A stretch of 64,000 nucleotides of DNA from Fontivivens sp964399735 (GTDB lineage Bacteria > Zhuqueibacterota > Zhuqueibacteria > Residuimicrobiales > Krinioviventaceae): NCBI GenBank assembly GCA_964399735.1, contig CAYNSO010000005.1:1-64000 (forward strand), in the 5' to 3' direction. Shown piece by piece: positions 44,083 to 51,174 of the stretch (the first letter of the stretch is position 1; every line of letters starts with the position of its first letter). A program made the position numbers and the translations under genes. The notes beneath the pieces are model-generated. The model worked only from the letters and a program-made list of their open reading frames with translations. It ran no database searches and was not told where the DNA came from.

Positions 44083-44772
44083 TTATTCTTCCGTCCACTT
44101 TTCGTTATGAACGACATATTTCATAAAAGCTTCCTCTGTCCAGGGCATTTTTTCTTTAAAAATGTCATTAATCACATCGGCATAGACCCGAATTTCATAC
44201 TGTGCGTGTTCATCCATACGCAACGAAAGGAAATTCATCAGCGCACGGGCGTTAATCGTCCAGTAAAACTCGGTGTATAACGATAACGGCAGCACAATAC
44301 GGGCGTGCTCTTTGGCTACGCCTTTTTCCAACAGTTCATGGTAAAGATGATAGGAATTCTCAAAATGAGCAGCCATTTTTTCTTTTAATTCTGCGTTGGT
44401 CTGCTCTTCAACCTCTGTGAACTTGTAGTTACGGGCTTTTTGAGAACGCAAGCTATCCGGGAGATAAAATTGCTCTTTCATTTCCGTATAACGTCCGGAT
44501 ATTTCATTATAACTGGCCATACGATGCCTGAACCACTGTCTGGCCACAAAAATCGGGCATTTGATATGAAATTTGAAAACAGAATGTTCAAAAGGAGTTT
44601 CATGCCGGTTGGCCATTAAAAAAAACAACAGCTTTTTATCCCGCTCATCGTTGGTTACTCCTTTGCCAAACGACACCCTGGCAGCCTGTACAACAGCGTC
44701 ATCACCGCCCATAAAACTAACCAGTCTTACCAGACCATAATCAAGCACTTGAATTTCCTTTGCTGTCTCCAC
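44083..44772 (-). CDS. thyX: Flavin-dependent thymidylate synthase
   Basis: Makes dTMP from dUMP with FAD and methylene-tetrahydrofolate. 229 residues. The ThyX motif RHRMASYNEISGRYTEM is intact, preceded by the FAD-site region RHETPFEHSVFKFHIKCPIFVARQW. The C-terminal substrate region is NARALMNFLSLRMDEHAQYEIR. No thyA is seen in the window. Confidence 0.97.
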   Translation of the reverse strand: METAKEIQVLDYGLVRLVSFMGGDDAVVQAARVSFGKGVTNDERDKKLLFFLMANRHETPFEHSVFKFHIKCPIFVARQWFRHRMASYNEISGRYTEMKEQFYLPDSLRSQKARNYKFTEVEEQTNAELKEKMAAHFENSYHLYHELLEKGVAKEHARIVLPLSLYTEFYWTINARALMNFLSLRMDEHAQYEIRVYADVINDIFKEKMPWTEEAFMKYVVHNEKWTEE

Positions 44773-44802
44773 AAACGCCCTTTCTTTTAAATTTAATAAA
44801 AT

Positions 44803-45993
44803 CTATTGATTTTGTATAGCTTGTACAATCTCTTGTCCAAACGCAAAACATTTTTGTAATTCTTCCCGGTTTGGTACAAGCATGGCGGTAATGCCTTCGA
44901 GCGGCGTCTTGAATTTCATAGCTTTTAACCGCTCATTAAGCATTGGCACAGCTTCACCGCTCCAGCCCATAGAACCAAAACTTGCTGCTGTTTTTCCTTT
45001 GGTATCAATGGTTACCAGGCTATTCAGCACATCCCAAACCGGTTTGGCGACGGCATTGTTCAGAGTCGGGGAACCAAACAATAATATGTCGGCTGCTTCG
45101 ATGCGGTCAAGGTGGCTGTTAATGTCTATTTCACAAGCATCAAATATTTCTACAACAGCTCCGGCGGCACGCGCACCGGCAGCAATTTGTTCCGCCATAA
45201 CCCCGGTATTGCCATGTGCCGTAGCGTAATATATCAATACCTGGGGTACAGCGTTTTCCGGCAAGGGCGCAGACCATTCCCGATAAGCCTGTATATACCT
45301 GGCTATATCAGCGGTGAGCACGGGACCATGTGATGGAGCAATGATTTTTATATCCAAAGGCTCAATTTTCGCCAGGGCATTGCGGACATGCTTTTTAAAC
45401 GGCCGCATGATCATATCGAAATAATACTTATAATCCGGCATAAAATCATATTTAATGAGTTGATTGAACATTGCCTCGTCGCTATAATGAGTAGCAAACA
45501 CATCGCAGGTGAACAGAATGTTGCTGTTTTCCAGCCAGGTCATCATGGTATCCGGCCAGTGTAAAAATGGCGCGGGTATAAAAGTCAATGTATTTTTGCC
45601 CAGATTCAGGGTATCATTGGCGCTGACGCCGGTCATGGCGGCTTCACGGTTGATGACGTTGGTTACATATTTCATTGCCGGTTTGGCGCAATAAACTTTT
45701 GCATTTTTGGCTACATCCAATAGCGCCGCCAGACTGCCGGAGTGATCGGGTTCATTATGCTGCACAATAATATAATCAATATCCGCCGGGTTGACCAGAG
45801 TGGCCAGGTTATCCATATATTGCCGGGTAAATTTGCCTTTAACGGTATCAACAACAGCTATTTTTTCGTCTTTAATCAGATAGCTGTTATAGGTAGACCC
45901 ATGCGGAGTTTGCATAATAATATCAAACACCTGCAACTCTGGATGCAGTGCGCCTATCCAGTAAACGCCCTCTTTTATCTCTAACGGTTTCAT
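44803..45993 (-). CDS. Flavodiiron protein (FprA-type A flavoprotein)
   Basis: 396 residues. The metallo-beta-lactamase-like diiron domain has ligands in VQHNEPDHSGSLAALL (HxExD), the FLHWPD His and IAPSHGPV. A C-terminal flavodoxin domain starts VLIYYATAHGNTGVMAEQI. There is no rubredoxin domain, so it is class A. Such proteins reduce O2 and/or NO to water or N2O in the cytoplasm of anaerobes. It follows the Fe-S genes nifS/nifU and the small protein at 46021 with a 27-bp gap, fitting an oxidative-defence context. Confidence 0.95.
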   Translation of the reverse strand: MKPLEIKEGVYWIGALHPELQVFDIIMQTPHGSTYNSYLIKDEKIAVVDTVKGKFTRQYMDNLATLVNPADIDYIIVQHNEPDHSGSLAALLDVAKNAKVYCAKPAMKYVTNVINREAAMTGVSANDTLNLGKNTLTFIPAPFLHWPDTMMTWLENSNILFTCDVFATHYSDEAMFNQLIKYDFMPDYKYYFDMIMRPFKKHVRNALAKIEPLDIKIIAPSHGPVLTADIARYIQAYREWSAPLPENAVPQVLIYYATAHGNTGVMAEQIAAGARAAGAVVEIFDACEIDINSHLDRIEAADILLFGSPTLNNAVAKPVWDVLNSLVTIDTKGKTAASFGSMGWSGEAVPMLNERLKAMKFKTPLEGITAMLVPNREELQKCFAFGQEIVQAIQNQ

Positions 45994-46020
45994 ACTCTCT
46001 CCGTAAAATTCAGTTACAAA

Positions 46021-46224
46021 TTACAGCTTTTCGACTGTAATTTTATAACCATTTACCTTAACTTCCTCCACCTTGCAGCTACGCATGGCGGCGTCATTGG
46101 GCTTGGGTTTGCCGGAATGATTGAGACACTGGGTCATAGCCTCTTCCATCGAAGTAGCCACGCGCAGGTTGCAGCAAGGGTGTTCACCCAAATGATAAAC
46201 CAGATATAATTTCAATTCACTCAT
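46021..46224 (-). CDS. Small cysteine-containing protein after the IscU-like gene, unknown
   Basis: 67 residues (MSELKLYLVYHLGEHPCCNLRV...), no family recognised. Three or four cysteines are present (PCCNL, TQCLN, RSCKV), with a nearby His, so it could hold a metal or Fe-S cluster or be an assembly accessory. The ATG at 46224 with AGGAG 7 bases upstream is preferred over the longer frame to 46281, which would overlap nifU. Its position between nifU and the flavodiiron gene suggests a link to Fe-S metabolism. Confidence 0.6.
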   Translation of the reverse strand: MSELKLYLVYHLGEHPCCNLRVATSMEEAMTQCLNHSGKPKPNDAAMRSCKVEEVKVNGYKITVEKL

Positions 46225-46243
46225 GTTCATTCTCCTGGTCAGG

Positions 46244-46636
46244 TTATTTACCGGCATCCCGGTTCTTTTTATAATCATCAATCGCGGCTTTTAAAGCATC
46301 TTCAGCCAGAACAGAACAATGCAATTTTACCTTTGGCAAGCCGCCCAGTTCATCTGTTACCACCTTGTTGGTTATTTTTAGCGCCTCTTGAATGCTTTTC
46401 CCCTTGACTATTTCTGTTACCATAGAACTGGTGGCAATAGCCGCGCCGCAGCCAAAAGTTTTGAATTTTACATCAGTAATAACATCATTATCAACCCGAA
46501 TGGTCAGTTTCATCACATCGCCACAGGCAGGGTTGCCGACTACACCTGTGCCGTTGGCATTTTCAACTACACCCACATTACGCGGGTGTTCATAATGATC
46601 CATTACTTTTTCTGTATAATCATCCCATAAATCCAT
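46244..46636 (-). CDS. Fe-S cluster assembly scaffold, IscU/NifU N-terminal type
   Basis: 130 residues. The three cluster-ligand cysteines are in GNPACGDVMKL, KTFGCGAAIATSSMV and KLHCSVLAEDALKAAI, with the conserved Asp after the first Cys. It is a scaffold on which a [2Fe-2S] or [4Fe-4S] cluster is built from NifS-derived sulfur. The ATG at 46636 (AGGTG upstream) starts after the nifS stop; the longer frame would overlap it. Equivalent to stand-alone NifU of anaerobes; this does not imply nitrogen fixation. Confidence 0.94.
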   Translation of the reverse strand: MDLWDDYTEKVMDHYEHPRNVGVVENANGTGVVGNPACGDVMKLTIRVDNDVITDVKFKTFGCGAAIATSSMVTEIVKGKSIQEALKITNKVVTDELGGLPKVKLHCSVLAEDALKAAIDDYKKNRDAGK

Positions 46637-46658
46637 ATATTCACCTGTATTATTAATT

Positions 46659-47870
46659 TCAATGGGTATGTTTTGACCAGTTAAGTTTATCAATATCTAT
46701 ACCATCGCGGGCCAGGTCATACAATGGCGACATTTCCCGCAATTTTTTTACATTCGTTTCCAGCAAATCCAGCAAATAATCAATATGCTCTTTGGTGTTA
46801 CTTTTTCCCAATCCAAAGCGGATGGAGCAATGGGCCAGCGATTCCGGCACATTGATAGCCCGCAACACATAAGAAGATTGCAGCGATGCCGAGGTACAGG
46901 CAGAGCCACTGGACAAGGCTACACCTCTGCATGACAAAATCAGAGACTCACCCTCTACCCAGGCAAAACTATAGTTCAAATTATTGGCCAATCTTTTTAC
47001 CGGATGGCCGTTCAATTTACTATGTTCAATCCGTTTCTCAATACCTTCCGCAAGAAGATTACGCAGGGCGAGCAAACGTTCAACCTCCTGCTTCATATCA
47101 CGTTTGGCTATTTCTGCAGTTTTACCAAAACCGACAATACCGGGTACATTCAAAGTTCCGGAGCGCATTCCCCGTTCATGACCGCCGCCATCAATAAGAG
47201 AAGTAAGTTTAATACCTTTTCTCACATATAAAGCGCCAACCCCTTTGGGGCCATACATTTTATGCGCTGATATGGATAGCATGTCGATATGGTCGCGTAC
47301 CACATTAATATCTACTTTACCTAACGCCTGTACTGCATCTGTATGAAATGGAATTTTATGCTGCTGCGCCAGTTTGCCAATTTCCGCAATCGGTTGAATG
47401 GTGCCGATTTCGCTGTTTGCTGTTTGAATAGAAATCAAGCGGGTCTGTGGATTGATCAGACTTGATAAATGCTCAAGGTCGACAACTCCAAACTCATCGA
47501 TTCGCGCAAAAGCAATTTCAAAGCCCTCCCGTTCCAACCGGCTGACCGTATCCAAAATGGCCTTGTGTTCGGTAGCAATGGTTATGATCTGCCCCTTTTT
47601 ATCGCGTTGATTCCAGGCAATCCCTTTTACTGCCAGATTATCCGCTTCTGTAGCGCCGCTGGTAAAGATGATTTCATCCGCACTTTGCGCGCCGATCAGG
47701 TCGGCAATTTTTTGACGGGCTAACTCTACAGCTTTACGGGCAATATGACCATACTCGTGAGTATTGCTGGAAGGATTGCCAAAATGTTCGGTCAGGTATG
47801 GCATCATTTCATCCAGAACCTCTTTTTCAAGCGGCGTGGTTGCATGATGATCCATATATATAGCTTTCAT
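46659..47870 (-). CDS. Cysteine desulfurase (NifS/IscS type)
   Basis: A PLP enzyme of 403 residues that takes sulfur from cysteine for Fe-S clusters. Landmarks are AIYMDHHATTPLEKEV, ATEHKAILDT with the PLP-stacking His, SISAHKMYGPKGVGALYVRKG (PLP lysine), and the catalytic Cys loop SSGSACTSASLQ. The ATG at 47870 is chosen by family alignment; an alternative start at 47927 adds 19 residues with no similarity. It heads the nifS-nifU-small protein-flavodiiron run. Confidence 0.95.
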   Translation of the reverse strand: MKAIYMDHHATTPLEKEVLDEMMPYLTEHFGNPSSNTHEYGHIARKAVELARQKIADLIGAQSADEIIFTSGATEADNLAVKGIAWNQRDKKGQIITIATEHKAILDTVSRLEREGFEIAFARIDEFGVVDLEHLSSLINPQTRLISIQTANSEIGTIQPIAEIGKLAQQHKIPFHTDAVQALGKVDINVVRDHIDMLSISAHKMYGPKGVGALYVRKGIKLTSLIDGGGHERGMRSGTLNVPGIVGFGKTAEIAKRDMKQEVERLLALRNLLAEGIEKRIEHSKLNGHPVKRLANNLNYSFAWVEGESLILSCRGVALSSGSACTSASLQSSYVLRAINVPESLAHCSIRFGLGKSNTKEHIDYLLDLLETNVKKLREMSPLYDLARDGIDIDKLNWSKHTH

Positions 47871-47998
47871 ATTATAAACAACCTCTGATAATTGATGTTG
47901 ATATTTACATTCAATAATTGTAAACAAAATTACCCTTTTTTTATTTCAAAATCAAGTGTTAGAATCTTCATGCCGGTAAAATGTTGATCTTGAAGTAT

Positions 47999-48004
47999 AT
48001 TATA
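47999..48004 (-). promoter_or_regulatory. Candidate -10 box (TATAAT) for the nifS operon
   Basis: A perfect TATAAT on the minus strand, preceded by TG (extended -10), lies about 130 bp upstream of the nifS start. No good -35 hexamer is seen at 17 bp, so it may be an extended -10 promoter or chance. No IscR-type site was recognised. Confidence 0.3.
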
Positions 48005-48062
48005 CAGTAAAGTTTTGCTACAATTGGTGAGAGTACTTTCCAAAATCAGGAAAAAGAGAGAT

Positions 48063-48097
48063 AAAAAAAAATGGTTCATACCAGGGCATGAACCATT
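48063..48097 (-). terminator. Rho-independent terminator of the ferritin-like gene
   Basis: On the minus strand, AATGGTTCAT-GCCCTGGT-ATGAACCATT is followed by eight T. The 10-bp stem lies about 27 bp after the stop of the gene at 48124. Confidence 0.85.
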
Positions 48098-48123
48098 AAA
48101 AAATAAAAAATGTCTGTGAGCAA

Positions 48124-48645
48124 TTATTCTGCGGTTTTTTCTATCAACACGGTTACAGGTTCCATCATTTCTTCAGAATTTTCATCAACGGGTTCCTGAT
48201 CAAGCTGCAGGGGTTCAACAAATGATGATTCAAGCAAGACTAAATGCTGTTCGCGTTCCATGGCTAAATCTCGGAACAAAGCGCGTAACTCGGATTCAAC
48301 CAAACGGCGCGACACAGTCATATAAAAATTTTTTAACTCTTTTTCATTCTTTTTAACAACCCGTACCGCATCATTAGGATCATCACAACATCTAATCAAC
48401 GTTGTCAATTTATGTTTATTCCCTAAATTCAAATACAAAATCTTTTTACCACTGGTTTTGCTATAGGTTTTTATCAATTTAAGACGATTTTTCTCTTCCT
48501 TTTCAGAAAGGCTTTTTAATATAGTTTCAGCATCATCATTTTTTACCAGGGTTGATGCTTTAGAGTAAAATTCTTTCATGTCATTTTCACATTGAATGGA
48601 CATTTTTAATGCTTCCAGTGAATCTATGGCGTTCAATTTGTACAT
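48124..48645 (-). CDS. Ferritin-like / rubrerythrin-related helical protein
   Basis: 173 residues. It is a four-helix-bundle candidate with repeated Glu pairs in a ferritin-like layout: EALKMSIQCENDMKEFYSKAS, LSEKEEKNRLKLIKTY, NEKELKNFYMTVSRR and AMEREQHLVLLESSF. The last has a normal ExxH, while the first pair has Glu-x-x-Asn (EEKN) instead of ExxH, so the diiron site may be incomplete. An acidic tail follows. Its probable role is iron or peroxide handling, or it may be a non-metal homologue. It is monocistronic with its own terminator and an upstream dyad at 48704-48730. Confidence 0.7.
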   Translation of the reverse strand: MYKLNAIDSLEALKMSIQCENDMKEFYSKASTLVKNDDAETILKSLSEKEEKNRLKLIKTYSKTSGKKILYLNLGNKHKLTTLIRCCDDPNDAVRVVKKNEKELKNFYMTVSRRLVESELRALFRDLAMEREQHLVLLESSFVEPLQLDQEPVDENSEEMMEPVTVLIEKTAE

Positions 48646-48703
48646 AATTCCAAACCTCCTTCATCCCACAAAATTGAATACTATGGATGATTTATATTTA
48701 AAC

Positions 48704-48730
48704 GACAATCACGAAAGCATGTTGATTGTC
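48704..48730. promoter_or_regulatory. Operator-like dyad upstream of the ferritin-like gene
   Basis: GACAATCA and TGATTGTC are perfect 8-bp inverted arms separated by 11 bp, centred about 70 bp before the ATG. The spacing of about two helical turns between arm centres fits a dimeric regulator. It is unlike the Fur consensus. The regulator is unknown. Confidence 0.4.
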
Positions 48731-48867
48731 ATATTAAGAATCTAGTGATAATATACTTTTTTTACAAGAAATTTATGATTTTCAATTGTAAAAAATTGTA
48801 AATAACCTATTGATTTTATATAGATATAACGCTTAATAAGCAGTATTTGTTCCCTATACCGAAATGA

Positions 48868-50145
48868 TTAGTGAGCGATTTCTGCCAACAAATAAGGACC
48901 CCTGGGTATAACAGCAACCTTTGCCTGGTCGCCAAGACGCATCAGTTCATCGGTCAGAGCGGCTTCAACCGACTCTGCCCAGGGAACATGGATGGCGTCT
49001 TTTTGCTCATTACTCAGGCCATGGGAGACCAGAATAATTTTTGCCTTTTTTGCCGCTTTGGCATATTCCTGCAATTGCCATTGATCAATAACAAAATAAT
49101 TTTTATGCAATATTTTATGTAAAAATTCATCCAGATTTTCTGTTTCCATAACCAGCCGGGTGAAATCCGGACTGCCGATGCCCTGGCTGCATTCAGCAGC
49201 AATAATGATTGCCCCCCCCGGTTTGACGACAGGCAAGGCTGCCGTTATACCCTTGATTGCCTGATAAAATGTGGCATCCAGGGGGTAACCGGCGCTGGTC
49301 GTGATGACAATATCCACAGGTTCAGGAACGGAATCGCTCACACTTGATCGAACAAATTCAACGCCGGCCAGATGAGCCTGTTCGAGATCACCAGAAAAAA
49401 TACCACATATTTCTTTTTTTTCATTCAAAGCAACATTGACTATGAAATCGACCTGAGCAATTTTAGCTATTTCCAGGGCTTGCTGGTGGAAAGGATTCCC
49501 CTCTAAAACTCCTTCCCGCGCATTTGGATGAGATAAAATTGCAGCGCCGAGCATGTGCTTCATGGTTTCGATGCTGGCAATGCCGGGAACGACAGACTTT
49601 CTTCCCCCGGAAAAACCGGCCATTAAATGCGGCTCAATAAAACCGGTAGCAATTTTTAAATCTGCTTCAACAAATCTTTTATCAATCCAGATATAGCCGC
49701 CCATGCTGGTTTTTCCCAGATTAGCATGAGATGTCAGGTCGTTGGAATAATGGTTTTCGATACGGTACTTGCTCTTGATTTCTTCGCCGACCAGTTCGGT
49801 TAATTCATCGTCTAAATTGGGGCGATGCATTCCGGTTGCAATGAGAATAAGAATGTCGTCATATTTTAATCCGGCGGCGTGCAAAGTTTTCAGAACCGGC
49901 GGCAGCAGGATACGATTAGGAACCGGCTTGGTTATATCACAAATCAAAATGCAGGCAGAAGAGCAACTTTTTGCCATGTCAAACAATGTCCGGTCGATAC
50001 CGATTGGCCGTAATAATGATTTGGTAATTTCAATATAAGTATCGGCAATCGGTATGGGGTTGCTCATGGTGAGAACTTTGACCAGGTTGGCGTCCGGTAC
50101 TTCTATAGCAAGGCCGGTTTTTCCATACGCGAGTTCAATTTGCAT
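48868..50145 (-). CDS. LarA-family protein (nickel-pincer racemase/epimerase homologue)
   Basis: 425 residues of the LarA/DUF2088 family, founded by lactate racemase, which carries a nickel-pincer nucleotide. The N-terminal domain has the ILICDITKPVPNRILLPP and ATGMHRPNLDDEL motifs (His of the active site). The hinge motif EPHLMAGFSGGRKSVVPGI has the Lys at the cofactor attachment position. The C-terminal region has TTSAGYPLDATFYQAIKG. Homologues act on various 2-hydroxy acids, so lactate is not assured. The cofactor genes larB, larC and larE are not in the window. It is followed upstream by a DUF4254 gene in the same direction. Confidence 0.88.
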   Translation of the reverse strand: MQIELAYGKTGLAIEVPDANLVKVLTMSNPIPIADTYIEITKSLLRPIGIDRTLFDMAKSCSSACILICDITKPVPNRILLPPVLKTLHAAGLKYDDILILIATGMHRPNLDDELTELVGEEIKSKYRIENHYSNDLTSHANLGKTSMGGYIWIDKRFVEADLKIATGFIEPHLMAGFSGGRKSVVPGIASIETMKHMLGAAILSHPNAREGVLEGNPFHQQALEIAKIAQVDFIVNVALNEKKEICGIFSGDLEQAHLAGVEFVRSSVSDSVPEPVDIVITTSAGYPLDATFYQAIKGITAALPVVKPGGAIIIAAECSQGIGSPDFTRLVMETENLDEFLHKILHKNYFVIDQWQLQEYAKAAKKAKIILVSHGLSNEQKDAIHVPWAESVEAALTDELMRLGDQAKVAVIPRGPYLLAEIAH

Positions 50146-50172
50146 GCCTGCTTTCCAATTCCATATAAAGCA

Positions 50173-50796
50173 TCAAGATTTTTTATTCAGCGAGGGGTTG
50201 AAACGCGGATCATTATACATTTTAAACTGGCGATACACTTTGTGCCTTTTATTAGTCTGCCGCAGATCAAGGATCAGTTTATCCAGAGCGCGGGACAGAT
50301 CATCACGCTGTTCCGTTAAAATGCCAACGCGCATTTTTGCCATTTTTTTATGCTCACTATCGACGTCAGTGCGATTCAATTGTTCATTCATGTGATAGAT
50401 TTTCAAACAAATAATTGACAGCCGGTCAATAATGCTGCCCGGGGTCTCGGAATTCATTTCAACGCTGACATCCGGTTCGATATTGGCGTTTTTCAGAACG
50501 TTATCAATCCACACATCGATCCGCTCCACTGTATCGTTGCGATGCTGATTTTGCAAATCAATCAATCGTTTACATTCCACAACCTTGGTGGCGGGCACAT
50601 CGGTACGGCGCACTTCGTCTTCCAAATGCCAAAGTATAAAATTACAGTAATGAATGGTTTGTGTCATTCCGGTCGGGGAATGATGATCTTCAGGTTCAAT
50701 CGGGCCGGTATTATGCCACAATTCATTAAGATCGTGATACCATTCAATCAGTCGTTCTCCTTTGAAAGGTACTAATATTTCTGATAATAAAGACAA
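50173..50796 (-). CDS. DUF4254 family protein
   Basis: 207 residues, all-helical in appearance. TIHYCNFILWHLEDEVRRTDVPATKVVECKR matches the DUF4254 core (helix with N-x-x-L-W-H-x-E-D-x-x-R), followed by QNQHRNDTVERIDVWIDNVL and a long charged helix pair. The family has no established function and occurs often in FCB genomes, sometimes near glycosyltransferases. It starts 27 bp before larA-like and shares its direction, so they may be one transcript. Confidence 0.8.
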   Translation of the reverse strand: MSLLSEILVPFKGERLIEWYHDLNELWHNTGPIEPEDHHSPTGMTQTIHYCNFILWHLEDEVRRTDVPATKVVECKRLIDLQNQHRNDTVERIDVWIDNVLKNANIEPDVSVEMNSETPGSIIDRLSIICLKIYHMNEQLNRTDVDSEHKKMAKMRVGILTEQRDDLSRALDKLILDLRQTNKRHKVYRQFKMYNDPRFNPSLNKKS

Positions 50797-50982
50797 GCTG
50801 CCTCCATTTGATATTCCAACTCCGGACGGGGAAAAAATATCCCCGGTTCTTTTATTCTGTCAACACCGGTTGTTGTTATGTGTTGCTTTCTAACTGTTAC
50901 TTTTGAACCGTTATCGAGTTCAGATTCTGGATTTGTTAATTTATTAAAAAAAATCTTTAAATACAAGTCTCAAAGATTTTAC

Positions 50983-51011
50983 TTGATAATCACAGACAAA
51001 GTATTTATCTT
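50983..51011 (+). promoter_or_regulatory. Candidate promoter of the TPP-regulated receptor
   Basis: TTGATA, a 17-bp spacer, then TATCTT ends 7 bases before the riboswitch P1 stem, the right distance for the transcription start. The 220 bp before it (50797-51017) contain no gene I can support. Confidence 0.5.
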
Positions 51012-51017
51012 GATAGT

Positions 51018-51094
51018 ACCGTTAGGGGTGGTCAATTGACCTGAGAAAAACCCTCGGAACCTGAACTAGGTTATACTAGCGTAGGAAAACGGTT
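51018..51094 (+). ncRNA. TPP riboswitch (THI element)
   Basis: Conserved THI-box segments are present in order: TAGGGGTG, CCTGAGA, ACCCTCGGAACCTGA, CTAGGTTATACTAGCGTAGGAAAA. P1 is CCGTT with AACGG. The 3' P1 strand GGAAAACGGTT (51084-51094) is an exact complement of AACCGTTTTCC (51126-51136), the 5' half of the terminator. Without TPP this pairing forms an antiterminator; with TPP the P1 stem forms and frees the terminator. So receptor expression should fall when thiamin pyrophosphate is plentiful. Confidence 0.95.
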
Positions 51095-51124
51095 ATTCTC
51101 AATGTTTTATTTCCTGAAAAACTG

Positions 51125-51157
51125 AAACCGTTTTCCTCTTGAAAAGCGGTTTTTTTA
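51125..51157 (+). terminator. Riboswitch-controlled intrinsic terminator
   Basis: AAACCGTTTTC-CTCTT-GAAAAGCGGTTT is followed by a T-run (TTTTTTTATTT). The stem is 10-11 bp with one mismatch. It is located between the TPP riboswitch and the receptor's ribosome site (CAGGAGG at 51161-51167). Confidence 0.92.
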
Positions 51158-51174
51158 TTTCAGGAGGTAACAAA

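Noticed and set aside
50772..50966. 64-residue minus-strand ORF upstream of DUF4254
   Set aside because: No homology visible, poor start, and a composition unlike the neighbours. A short GGGGA..TCCCC hairpin within it looks like untranslated leader.
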